A stretch of 64,000 nucleotides of DNA. Source: Arabidopsis thaliana. Its lineage: Eukaryota; Streptophyta; Magnoliopsida; Brassicales; Brassicaceae. Positions 49,836 through 63,655 of the stretch are shown here, piece after piece. Position 1 is the stretch's first letter. Every line of letters starts with the position of its first letter. A program made the translations under genes and the position numbers. The DNA is taken from assembly GCF_000001735.4 (NCBI RefSeq), contig NC_003074.8, forward strand, positions 6,944,101 through 7,008,100, read 5' to 3'. The notes beneath the pieces are model-generated. The model saw nothing but the letters and a program-made list of their open reading frames with translations. It made no database searches and was not told the origin of the DNA.

Positions 49836-50820
49836 ATATATATAATATATCCAATCAAAAAATATATATATAGATATATCTATATATATATATATCTATA
49901 TATATATCCAAATAATAAAACTGTATTCATTGGTGAACTTACTAAAATCGCTTAGTAAAAGCGTGCAACACATATAACAATGATTTCTAATGTAAAAAGA
50001 TTACTAAATTTTATTGTGTAAAAATGATTTCGCAGACTAAGCAAAGACATTAGCCTTGGAAAAAAAAAAAAAAGACATTAGCCTTGACTCTTGAGCATTA
50101 GAATGTGACTCTGATCTTGGAAATTGATTAGAGTTTGATAATATCTCGTGATTGTTACCTTATTAGTTTCTCATACGTTTTTAATATGGACCAAAATTGA
50201 AGTAGTTGTATCATCCACCAATTAGAACTACCTAATTATATGTTTTGATGAATGATGATGAGAAGTTTTTTTTTTCTTTTTCTAAAGTCATGAATATGAA
50301 AATGTGTCGGATCATATTATATATATTGTGAATTTGTCAATTAGGGTGTGATTGTTTTTTTCTAGAGTTGTAAAAGGTGTTCTCTCTGACAATATTAAAA
50401 ACAGAAAAAATAGCATGTCTAATTCTAAGTAAAATAATAAAATTGCCGACAAAACCGCCGGTTCTTTCAATAATCAGCTAGTTGAATATTTGTATCATTA
50501 CTCTAAAGATTAGTCTAATCACATCTTCTTACTATATAGCTCATAAACGTCATTGCTTCTCAAATGTGTTGTTGTTAATAAAAAGAAAACGTCATTTTAG
50601 TAGTTTTGAGTAATGGGAGTTCCCTAATAATAATAGTTAATTAAACAAAGTGTACATGAATAAACGAGTCAACCAAATAACAAATAAAAACAAGCGAATC
50701 GAAACCGTCCATATAACTCAAAAAGTACACGAGGGTATAACTGTCATTTCATAAATATTCATGTATTATTCATCGATTCGTTTGGCCTTTCCAGCGTCCT
50801 TCTTCTGACTCTTACCAAAA
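49836..50820. other. AT-rich spacer, HXK4 promoter region
   Basis: No supported gene. 49838-49912 is a palindrome-rich (TA)n tract that can fold on itself. The right end holds the HXK4 promoter. A CATTTC/ACGTCA-rich stretch is present, but I assign no specific site. Confidence 0.55.
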
Positions 50821-50952
50821 TTTTATCAATCTCTCCCTCGCCGCGCCTTTTCGCCGGAAGGACATAACTTTTACCGGGATTTGTTGTCTACAAGGGAACC
50901 TCGAGCGCAAGGCTGTTTAATCGGAAGAATCTGGAGTCACGGAGAAGCAAAA

Positions 50953-51069
50953 ATGAACAAAAAGAGAGACCCTTTATGCTGAGACGGTTTAATTTTGTAT
51001 CTGTGGTTATAGAAAGGAATCGTTTGCGATGAAATGGAGCCTTATAGGGTTATTCTGATCGGTGGTTGA
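50953..51069 (+). promoter_or_regulatory. HXK4: three short upstream open frames in the HXK4 leader
   Basis: Upstream ATGs start at 50953 (9 codons plus stop), 51029 (9 codons plus stop) and 51034 (11 codons plus stop, overlapping the previous one in another frame). If transcription starts near the CT-rich stretch at about 50826-50845, all three lie in the leader and could reduce translation of HXK4. Confidence 0.5.
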
Positions 51070-51216
51070 AGCGTTGTCATTTGCATTTCGTGTCATTCTG
51101 GTTATAGACTCTGTTTCAATTGCTTCTCGTCGTAAAGGCGTTTGCTTTTGTGAGTAATTTATCTCGATTCTTCTGAAAGACGTAGAAAGAGAGAAGGTTG
51201 TGTATAGATATTGGAA

Positions 51217-53964
<2,748 letters not shown>

Positions 53965-54443
53965 ATAATTTGTGTACATATTTACAATGTATATAGCCAA
54001 TTGTTTTAGAAGCATGTAGGTTTGTGTAAATATTGTAGGCACTTTTTAGTTTCTTCTACTCATGATTAAGTAAATTACAGTTTATTTACAACAACAAAAA
54101 ATGACTTGTTAGTGCAACGGAATTAATACAGAACAGTGAAACCTAATCTTTTGGGGATAAATCTTTGTGTCATTGTGTGAGAGAGGACATTCAAAAACTA
54201 CACCATAAATTCAAACAGTAAGAGACGAAAGCCCAACTTCATTACATGCGTTACCCGACAAAAAGCAAAAATTTCTTGAAGTAAAAAGTGAGCAAGAAAC
54301 GAGAGAGTTGAAAAATAAACAGAAACAGCTCTTTCAGAGGCTACATTGTTACAGCGCAAAAAAGAAGCTAAAGAGGAGCTGAAAATGCGGACAAAAACAC
54401 ACACTAAGGATGATAAGGCGGATAAAGAGGAGCTGAGCTTTGC
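53965..54443. other. spacer between convergent HXK4 and CCT1
   Basis: Contains the two 3' untranslated regions, transcribed toward each other. No other feature seen. Confidence 0.6.
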
Positions 54444-57400
54444 TTATTCTTCGCCTTGGCTCTCATCCTTCACCAGTTTGATCATGTCGTCAATTCGTAG
54501 AATCGTTATGGCTGCCTCTGTTGCAAACTGGTCACAAAACAAAGCTCCTTTAAAATTTAAGAGATTACTTGATTTTTTAATATTCTAGTTCATGTAAAGC
54601 CAAGTGCCTTTTACCTGGATAATTTTCACTTTGCTCATAGCTGGTTCGATCACTCCAGCTTCCAAATTGTTGCGGATGGTTCCGTTTACGAGGTCAAGTC
54701 CCATGCTGCATTTACGTTTTCTCAACATGAAGCCAATGAGCATATAACATTTTCAAACAGAACCTCAAAGGGAAAAGACACAAACAGATTGCTTATCACC
54801 TTGAATAGTGCTTCTTATCAGCCTTGGTTTGTGCAGTGTGGTGGTACGCTCTTAGTTTAGCTACCAATTCGGTTGCATCCTTAGCAGCGTTTACTGCAAG
54901 CACCTGATAACAGGATGATAAACGTTGGATTATAAGATAAGAACAAAAGACAGATTTTTATTGATGAAATAGGTTTGTAGGTCGCACCTTTGGTATAATC
55001 AATAGCGCATCAGCAAATTCAGCGATGGCCAATTGTTCGCGAGAGCCCAAGGTTGTAGCAAGGTGCTCCAGATACACAGACAATGCTGATTCAACTGCAC
55101 CTCCACCCGCAACCACCTGTTTGACAAGGAAACAAGAAATGTAATGTTTGTTCTTTGCTAAATGCAAGGAGTATGTCTAACAGAAAGTAAAGGAATGTTA
55201 CCGTGTTGGACTCAAGGGTCCTCTTGACAATACATAAAGCGTCATGCAGTGCTCTCTCCATCTCATCAAGCATGTAGTCATTTGCACCTCTTAAGATCAA
55301 CGAGACCTAACAGGAAAAAAACACTTATAAACATGAAAAACCTAGACAAAACTCTGTGTGATATGTTAAACAACTTTAAAAGAAATATACTTAAGATTGA
55401 TTTTGTGTGATATAGTACTGTCAGCAATCAAGTAAGATTCATTGCTGAGAGAATGGCATACCGCACTACTTGTTTTGGTTCCCTTTATCAATATAACATC
55501 ATCATCTGCGATTCTCTCTTCAACAACCTCATCAGCAGATCCAAGGTGAGCTGGATCAAATGTTTCTTCGCCCTCCATGTCAGCAAAAGTGGTGACCTAA
55601 AATAAAGGATAAATATATTAGTTGAAATTTTAGTTTGACAACATGGGTATTGAAAAAGCCTAGCGCAGGAAGTACCAGAGTCGCTCCTGTCGCCTTGGCA
55701 ACATGACGCATGTCTTCTTTGCGCACACGCCTAACAGCAATAGCTCCTGCCTCTACAAAGTACTGAAATAAAAACAAGAGAAATGAGAATCCATTACGGT
55801 GAACCAAACATAAACGCAACTAAACTTGAATACTTCAAAAACTAAGTTATGTGTAAACGATAGAGAAAATCATTGGTTTTCATTCTCACTTTAAGTGCCA
55901 TGTCGTCAATCCCCTTTGTGGTCAGAATTACATTGGCCCCAGCTTTGAGAAGTTTCTCTATCCGCTCTTTTGTCATGTCAGCTTCTCTGTGGAAACAAAT
56001 ATTCAGCAACATATTAAAAAACTCTGTATGGAACACAGATAACATGAGCTACAAGTGTACAGTAAAGCAAATTTATTAAGCTTTCCATATCGCATACACC
56101 CGGAAATTGGAGAATGCAAATACTTCTTCACCCAAGGATCAAGAGAACAAACCGAATGACATTTGGTAGGAAAAAAGCAAGCACTCTGAATGTAAGGAAT
56201 TCAGGGAAAAGTGTATAACTGCGAAAACTACCTTTGACGGATCTTTTCAAGTTCTCGTGGGTCATTAACAACAACTTGGACACCCAGCTGCATTTTTGTC
56301 TTCTGCAGATTGAAGTCAAGGCAAGCAATCTTTGCTGGGGACACTCGTAATGGCATCCCTTGGGCAGCACGACCAGTATTGAGTGCATATCCATTTAACA
56401 AATAGCTGTCTCTTGCACTTTGTCCATGAGCTTTCAGAATATTAATGCCCTACAATGCGGTAAGAATAAGCGTTTAAGCATAAAAATATCATCCTCACTA
56501 CAGATCTTTATGTTTGAAACTTTGACAGAGAAGCATTAACAGACCTTGATAGGGTATTTTATCTCTCCCCGCTGATTTGTCATCTTTACTGAAAGAACGG
56601 CTTCCACAACCTTTAAAAGAAATGTGATTATAACAGTTCAGCCACATGCAATGACTAGGGTATTATTGCAAGATAAACCAGATTTAAGTAGAAAAGAGTC
56701 CCCCAAGAAAAAACCAAGAATAAACATAGGTTTTAATAACACTAATGTTTTAATGAATTTCCACGTTATTGCTTAGTAAGGAGAACTGGAAGCGTACCAA
56801 ATTGGCAAAGAAGTCGCTGTCACCAGATATCAGTTTGGAGGACATGCTGGTTTTGGCACAGTTTATCAATGGAACTTTCCCAAGCTTTTCGACCTATAAA
56901 ACGCAAAAAAAAAAGTAATTAACTAAAGGGGAAGAGACAGACAGTACAGTGAGCTTTCCCAATTATACTGACACAAAAAAATTGTATGAAGAGAGGAAAA
57001 TTTCCTCTAAGAGGCAAGACTATAGACCATCACACGAGGACTAACCTTGGTCACCAACTTCTCTTCTATGTATTTGCAAGATTCTCTCATTGCTAGCTGT
57101 CAACAGTAAAAAAGATAATGAACACACTGGAAACACTTCTGCAGTGCAGGTTACAACATATGAAATTAAAGTCGCAGCTTACCCTATATCCACTGATAAT
57201 TGATGTTGGATGTATTTTGTTCCTGACCAAATCATTTGCCCTCTGCAAATATATACATAAGACCCATTAATCATCAAGCAATAGTTACCATGTGAAAAAT
57301 CTCCCAACTCTAGGAAAACCAAAACCAAAGAAAACAGTAATCAAACTAACCTTCAACAACTCAGCAGCTACAATAACAACAGATGTAGTCCCATCACCGA

Positions 57401-58166
57401 CTTCTCTATCTTGAAGTTCAGCTAACTCGACAAGAACCTGTCACAACAAAAGTAGACAGATTAGAGAACTGAGTAACTAATAATTCATAACCAGTGTTTT
57501 GAAATGATGATAAGAAAATACGTATAACAATCACATTTGCATAAATTACCTTAGCAGCAGGGTGCTCGACCTCCAACATCCTAAGAATAGTAGCACCATC
57601 ATTTGTAATAGTCACATCACCAATATCATCCACCAACATCTGAAACACAAGCCAACATAACATGAAACACGATTGGAGGAACTAGGAACGAAAATACAAA
57701 GGACAATATCGAGCAGATTTAGAATAAAACTAGAAATGGTTAGGTCTAAAAGTAACCTAAAACTAAACACAACTGTTGCCAAGATGCATCTAAGATATAA
57801 AAAAGAAAGCTAGCAGAATATATATACACAGATGCAAATCAGAAACCAAACCTTGTCGAGGCCGACGGGACCAAGTGAGGTCTTAACAATATTAGAAACA
57901 GCTTGACAAGCCATCACTGCAAATAGAGTATATAAAATACGAGTCAATAACCACAAAACATCTAAAAGAATAGATTCAAAACAAACCCTAGCTAGAGATC
58001 GAAACAAATTTGCGATGAAAACAAAGTGAACAGTTTAGTAATGAGAAGAGATAGGAAATAGACGTAAGAGGAAGCGATGGAGAGTAGTAGTACCGTTCTG
58101 AGTACGAACATCTTGGCCGGATTGTCTATCGCCGGAAATATCCGGATTTTGGGCGGAGATCGACAT
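54444..58166 (-). CDS. TCP-1: cytosolic chaperonin TRiC/CCT subunit alpha (TCP-1/CCT1), 545 aa, 17 exons
   Basis: Alpha subunit of the group II chaperonin CCT/TRiC, the ATP-driven double ring that folds actin, tubulin and other cytosolic proteins. Exons in gene order: 58166-58094, 57916-57852, 57639-57550, 57437-57351, 57242-57183, 57096-57046, 56893-56798, 56610-56545, 56449-56232, 55986-55890, 55762-55676, 55596-55462, 55306-55202, 55116-54988, 54903-54800, 54705-54615, 54527-54444 (1638 nt). ATP-binding signatures: [23 protein letters not shown] (residues 55-65) and the catalytic GDGTTS (90-95). VVAGGGAVE (411-419) is the conserved C-terminal equatorial motif. Length and motifs are normal for CCT1. 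Upstream are three site II elements, consistent with growth-linked expression. Confidence 0.97.
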
Positions 58167-58826
58167 TATTCAGTTGTTATATGAACAGAAGAGGAGAAGC
58201 GAAAGGCTCTAGATCGGAGATCTGAGCTCTCGAGATAAAGTGCAGTGAGAGATTTTTCGCCTTTTATTGAATTGAAGCGAAAATGCTTCTCAAAAGTTTG
58301 TGAGAGTGAGAGACTCCGGCGGGTTTTTAACTTTCAAGGTTTCTGGGATGTACGGCCAGGGTATGAATGAAGCGGCGACGTTTTTATATTGGGCCGAAAT
58401 AATATATACCCTCAAAGCCCATTTGTAATAAAGAGTTAAGCACGAATTATGGGCTTGGGGATTTAAAAAGAAGGCCATAAATGTCAATTTCAAAACATTT
58501 CATTAGTCTTCAGTACTTTGTCCGGTGCCAACGTTTCACATGTTTGAGTCTTACTTCTCTCGTGGGGAACTTTGGTTTCTGGATTTTTCAATAGTTCAGA
58601 AACTTTTTTTTGTATTATACTTTCAGATACTTACTACAACATTTCAGAGTTACTATTATGAACTTCTCAAATCTCAGTTACGGAAGAGATATAGGTGGTG
58701 ATTGTGGAACTGTAATAAAGGTAGAGTTTGATTGCTAATATTGGCTCAAATTGAGATTATAAAAGTAAAAGAGATATGATCCAATACAGTTGAGATTTTA
58801 AAATCAGTTACAGTGATTTTTGAGAA
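58167..58826 (-). promoter_or_regulatory. TCP-1: CCT1 promoter with three site II elements; UBC19 3' flank
   Basis: TGGGCC at 58390-58395, AGCCCA at 58416-58421 and TGGGCT at 58450-58455 are TGGGCY/site II motifs on either strand, about 220-290 bp before the CCT1 start codon. This cluster is typical of TCP-regulated genes in dividing cells. The right part is the 3' flank of UBC19. Confidence 0.55.
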
Positions 58827-60183
58827 TCATGCGTTTAAAGGCTTGTAGAGCTTCTCAACCATCTTCCTGTACTCTGTATAACATTACAAGTTCAAGAAGA
58901 CGAATATCATTATGAATCGAAAAATGGAGACGTCCAGAGATGTGTAATCTGATAACTATTGCAATTTTACCTTCTTGATTGCTCCAAAGCTGAGCCGCTT
59001 GATTGTTCAATGGTGAGCTGATGTTCGGTTCTGATCAATTAAAACAAAACAGGAAAAATCAGATACTGGATCAAACCAACAGAGAAATTCTTCATAAGTA
59101 ACCTCAACAGTTATATCAGCCATAGAGTTTACCTCCGAGAAGGCTTTGAATTGAGAGTAATATCGTCCTCACATCATAAGCAGATGACCATTTATCCTAC
59201 AAAAGATGTGAAAACAGATTCTGTTTTAAGTACTGCTTCTCTGATATGTGATTCCATGGGATTTACAGTAACACAAGTAGAAAGAGCAAGTGATTGTTAT
59301 GTACCTGAAGAATGTCCAAGCAAATATTGCCATAGAGATCCACATTGGGGTGGAAGCAGCATGTCTCAAACTTAACTTTGGGAGACTTAAAAGGATAATC
59401 GTTAGAGAAAGTGAGTGAGAGTCTGTACTCAGTTCCTTCGAACACAGTATCTTTGCTTCCTGTAATTGTTCCTTTCCAGCAAAATATGTTGTCTTCCTCT
59501 GGAAACGCAGATATCCCCGGATCAGCTCCCATCTGCAATACATAAACCCAAAGGCCTCTATATAAGCATCCAACCATATCAACAGGTTCAGTTATGCAGA
59601 GAAAAGATAGCTTACCATCAATCCCATTAGTTCAGATTGCAGCCTGCAATTAAGGAAAAACAATGAATTAGCAAAACCATGAATTTGTTTGCTTTGATCA
59701 AGAAAGGGTACATAAAAGAAAGTACTTGAGATCTGTAGTACATACAAAGTTTGATGTATCATTCTCTTAGAGACATTATAACAAACAGTTGGTAGACAAA
59801 GAGAGAACCCATCATTTCAGAAGAGAACAAGAGAAGTCACAATCAGTTTTGGATCCATCGTTTTCTCTAAAAATGATCTAGAAAGCATGTAGACCACAAG
59901 AAATGGATATGGGTAGAGCCAAAACCTAATCTAATCTACCTAAAGAAACATGAACAACTCTATAAACAATCGCAGCGATTCTAATCATTAAGAGGCTAAA
60001 GACTAATTCCTTTAAATGGACGCGAGAATATTCCAAGATCGGAAAAATGTAAAAAAGAAATAACCTTTTTAGAACGGAGTGGCTATCGACGGTCTTAGTC
60101 GGAGGAGCAGATTGCTTTGATCCGGTGGCTGCCGGTGTAGTCGCCGCCGGAGTATTCCCTGTGTACCCATTAACCGTCGCCAT
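58827..60183 (-). CDS. UBC19: ubiquitin-conjugating enzyme E2 UBC19 (UBE2C/UbcH10 type), 181 aa, 6 exons
   Basis: E2 enzyme of the UBE2C class, which in animals and yeast supplies ubiquitin to the anaphase-promoting complex. Plant UBC19/UBC20 are mitosis-linked. Exons in gene order: 60183-60065, 59643-59616, 59532-59305, 59196-59133, 59030-58971, 58873-58827 (546 nt). An Ala/Thr-rich N-terminal extension (residues 1-35), characteristic of this class, precedes the UBC fold. Features: [27 protein letters not shown] with catalytic Cys120, and [20 protein letters not shown]. The protein ends KLYKPLNA. The (GA)n/CT-rich leader lies at about 60300-60360. No defects. Confidence 0.97.
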
Positions 60184-60849
60184 CCTTTTTCGCCTCTTCT
60201 AATTGAACAAAGCAACAATCGTAGTCGAAATTTCTGAAATTGAAACGCTTTTTTCTCGAGAAGAATCAGATTCAAGAATGATCGAAACTGAAGAAGAAGG
60301 AGAAGAGAGATAGAGATAGAGATAGAGAGAGAGTTCTTCTTCTCTTCTTTGAGAGAGAGAGACGTGGGTCTGGGTTATAAAACGTGTACGACACAAGAAA
60401 CGTCGTCGTTTTCAAAAGCAATAAAAAGGAATTATCCTAAAGCATTTTCCGAACGTTATCACTTAGGTTATAGCGGCTATTTTGATGCATTTGAATTGAA
60501 AATTCACCTACCTTATGTAACGGCTATTTAATCTTTCCAATGATAAAATTTGTTACAAAAATATGTAAAATGTTGAATCATGTAAAATGCTCAATAGATC
60601 AGAGATTTATGAGGTCTACAAGAGGAGAGGGTATCGAGAGCAAAGGATAAATCAAGATCTTGTTACAATATGATTCATCACAAGGACACACTATCTTTGA
60701 AACTAATTCCAAAGTTAAAGAGAGACACATTTCTATAGATACAATGATAACTTCCCTAGCTTTTCAAACCTATTGAGAAACATCACACTAAGAAGCCATC
60801 AGAGATGACTACACAAGATAAGGGGAGGGAGATGTACATACGGTACCGA
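60184..60849. other. UBC19 leader/promoter and TTN9 3' flank
   Basis: The leader of UBC19 carries a GA/CT-rich microsatellite (about 60300-60360). No additional gene seen. Confidence 0.55.
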
Positions 60850-62525
60850 TCAACAATTGAGCTTAATGACTCGAGAGACTCTTTCAAAGAAGATGGGACA
60901 CATACTTGTGCTGAACTTTATAACTTCTCTCATCCATTCCGGTGCCACTCTTTGAAATGTTCCGAGTGATGCAGGCTTGTAAAGCAGCTCAGATTCTTCA
61001 CCATTTGGGTTATTTATAAAAGTTAGGCTGAAGGATAAACCTGTTATGGTAAAATAATCAGGGAAACAAAATCAGCATTGGTGCTTTTCTGGTGGCTGAT
61101 GATCTCAAAAGATCTTTTGAATCAAAGTAAATAGATCATGCAGGAAAAACAAATTACCGGTTGTTGGGTGTGAGGCTACAATGCAGGCGCGTTTGCCCTT
61201 ATTATTAGTTGATAATTTCATTCCTAGCAAGTGTTTGCCAAGAGCTTGAAATGTACAACTAGCAGAACTACTTGATCCATCGTAGGTTGTTCTGCAGCAT
61301 TGTGGCTGAGAAACCAAGAGAGGCTCCTTGAAACAAAAGCAAGAAAAAGTATCAGTAAGGCTAATTTTATGATCCACTGGGTTTGTGAAGCAAGATGCAC
61401 AACATTCAGCTCAGAACTGAAAGGTTAAGAGGTGATCTGTTTTACCTTTGCTTTATGATGTTTGCTAATGTCAGGTGATACCATATCCGTTTCCACCAAA
61501 TCTTCTGACAGTCTGCTACGTTTTATCATGCTTCTCGTTGTAACTCGAGCACTTTCAGGAGTCTTTCTCTTTTGTTTTTTTCCACTTTGATCTTCATAGT
61601 TGCGAGGATGTTCCTCTTGGACCAGCTCTTTTAGCTTGACAACTTCTTCAGAAAGTGATTTGTCTGTAAGAAAAACAACAAAGATTTTATCCTAGACAGT
61701 ATTATAACCAAGTCCTCATCACTCTCCATGAAGCAGTTCACATTATCTCAGCTAAATTCCTAACTAAACTACATATCATGTCCAATTATAAGGCTACATT
61801 CCATGACACATGAAAATAGAGCAGCAACTATCATCAATTAACATAGTTTCTTACTCTTTAGTTCTTCTTCCATGAGAAGCTTTTGACACTCCAGAAACTT
61901 GTCGTCCCTGCCAGATCTGTGGATCAAGATTGTTATAGTTACATTAGCAAGGCTCCAACTTCTCTAAATAAAAAAGAATGTCTGGGAAAATCAAGACGGT
62001 AAGGTGAAGTACATGCCTGATTGAAATGATTTCATTCCTCAACTTCTCAACCATCTCCAGAGAACTCTGATTTTCACCTCTCAAATGTTCCATCAACTCC
62101 TCTGAGGCTGCAAATAGCAAAAGAGAGAAAAGACAGACACACTAAGAACGTATTCACAGACTTAAAAGGTCTCTTGTTATAATTCTCGATTCCAAGTGTT
62201 TGTAATTGCAATGTGAAATCAAACCTAACTAGAGATATCTAAAATTCAAGTATGGAACAAAGGAACTCAAACTCAAAGAACGAATCTTTCGAAATTGGTA
62301 CCTGAAACAAAGGTAAGGAATTTCTCTTCTTGTTCCTTATTAATCTCATCGTATTCGGAATATTTCTTCTTCTGAAAAAAAAGGAGATCGAAATCAAAAT
62401 CGAACCCAGAAAAGCGAAATTCCGGAGAAACCCTCAGAAATTGACAAGAAAATTAAACGGAAGATGTTGCAGAAAACCTGGAGTTTGGTGTATTTGTCGT
62501 AGAGCTTGGCGTAGAGAGCTTCCAT
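60850..62525 (-). CDS. TTN9: TITAN9 (TTN9), coiled-coil protein required for seed mitosis, 282 aa, 7 exons
   Basis: I recognise the locus as TITAN9, whose mutants have enlarged endosperm nuclei and arrested embryos. Exons in gene order: 62525-62478, 62371-62302, 62107-62017, 61916-61855, 61663-61446, 61326-61158, 61040-60850 (849 nt). Residues 1-110 are a charged coiled coil. About 110-165 is basic and Ser/Thr-rich (KKQKRKTPESARVTTRSMIK), a probable nuclear signal. About 165-282 is a compact domain ending LGTFQRVAPEWMREVI...MCPIFFERVSRVIKLNC. A coiled coil followed by such a domain resembles kinetochore Csm1/Pcs1 (RWD) proteins; that link is an inference. The third intron has a GC donor (AG|GCATGT), forced by frame because the nearby GT gives a premature stop. 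Confidence 0.92.
62011..62016 (-). promoter_or_regulatory. TTN9: non-canonical GC splice donor of TTN9 intron 3
   Basis: On the minus strand exon 3 ends AATCAG and the intron begins GCATGT; the acceptor is CCACAG before 61916. Joining AG to A keeps the frame (R-SGRDDKF). Using the GT four bases further shifts the frame and runs to a stop within exon 4. Confidence 0.8.
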
Positions 62526-63040
62526 TTTCTGCTCACTGTAGAAGAGTGAAGAATCAAATCAAATTGATTACCCGACCCGGAAAGAAGCAAAATCGACGAG
62601 CTTACAAATTCGATTCAAGAGAGCAAAACACACTCGCTTTGGTTTCCAGATTTGAAGGAGAATGACGAAACTGATGAATTCAAAAGAGACCAACTTTATA
62701 AAATTCCCAAACCGACGACGCCTATGACACTGAGAAGTGGATTTTAATTCTAGGGCAACGGTTTTTTTCTTCTTCTCAAAGCACTATTTTTCTTCTATCT
62801 TTTTATTTAATTTTAAGTTCTTAATTATAAGAATATGAAAACCAAGTTATCCATTGGATTCACACATTTTTTTTTTTGATGAAAAGATCTATTTTGGTCC
62901 ACACTTGTGACCATAATTGTACATGCCATGAAGGTCACGAGAGTTTCGCTGGGAACTTAGTACAAATTTCCTCTGTTATAAACAATCCTGATTGATTATT
63001 GACTACGGATTCCTCTTGTTTCATCAACCTACCAAAAAAA
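62526..63040. other. TTN9 upstream region and flank of the P450 pseudogene
   Basis: Non-coding, AT-rich, with T runs near 62868-62877. The TTN9 promoter should lie here. No other feature seen. Confidence 0.5.
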
Positions 63041-63043
63041 ACA

Positions 63044-63655
63044 ATGATATCACCGTTGACGCTCAAAACTCCTTCATCTTCATCCTCTTATGTCTCTTCT
63101 CACTTCTCTGTTGCTATCTCTTCTTCAAGAAACCTAAGGATGGCTTTATAGCGAATAAGATAATGAGATTTTTGGGGAACACGGAGAAGAGGAGCCAAAG
63201 GACATCAAGATGGAGACATGATGGACGTATTGTTAATGCTTATGATGATAGATCCTGAATCTTGGTGATGTCCTAATGAGTTTAAGCCAGAGAGGTTTTT
63301 AGCTTCTTTTGGATCAGGGCAAGACGATGCACTTCAGTACATTCTTTTCGGAAGCGGAAGGAGATGCTGTCTGGGAGTAAATCTGAGTTACATCTTTGTA
63401 GGAACTGCGATTGGAATGATGTTGCAATGCTTTGACTGGAAAACCAAAGGAGACAAGGTTGACATGGAAGAGGCCATTCGAGGATTGAACCTGACCATGG
63501 CTCATCCCCTTAAGTGCATTCCTGTTGCTAGAAACCTAAACCCTTTGGCTTGCTCGAACCTTAAACCCTGTAACTTTGAATTTGCAAAAAAGTTGTTGGT
63601 GAGAGGAAGCTCTGCTCCGCTTTGTATGTTCCCGTGTCCAAGTCTCCCGGTTTAA
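63044..63655 (+). pseudogene. collapsed CYP705A-type cytochrome P450 pseudogene
   Basis: The N-terminal membrane anchor (VDAQNSFIFILLCLFSLLCC, then LFFKKPKD) is typical of the CYP705A subfamily, which is clustered just downstream in Arabidopsis chromosome 3. The only nearby ATG (63044) is out of frame with it. After the anchor most of the gene is missing. A short DMMDVLL piece (about 63214-63234, other frame) represents the region before the I helix. The C-terminal part then resumes at DPESW, followed at once by a TGA (63264-63266). CPNEFKPERFLASFGSG, the heme-cysteine motif FGSGRRCCLG and IRGLNLTMAHPLKC follow. The tail reads through to a stop at 63653. At least two large internal deletions, a frame change and a stop make it non-functional. 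Confidence 0.9.

Noticed and set aside
51211..51216. Two-codon extension of HXK4
   Set aside because: Starts with TTG; the ATG at 51217 fits the family start MGKV.
62008..62012. Canonical GT donor for TTN9 intron 3
   Set aside because: Using it shifts the frame and reaches a stop within the next exon; the GC donor preserves the full 282-aa frame.
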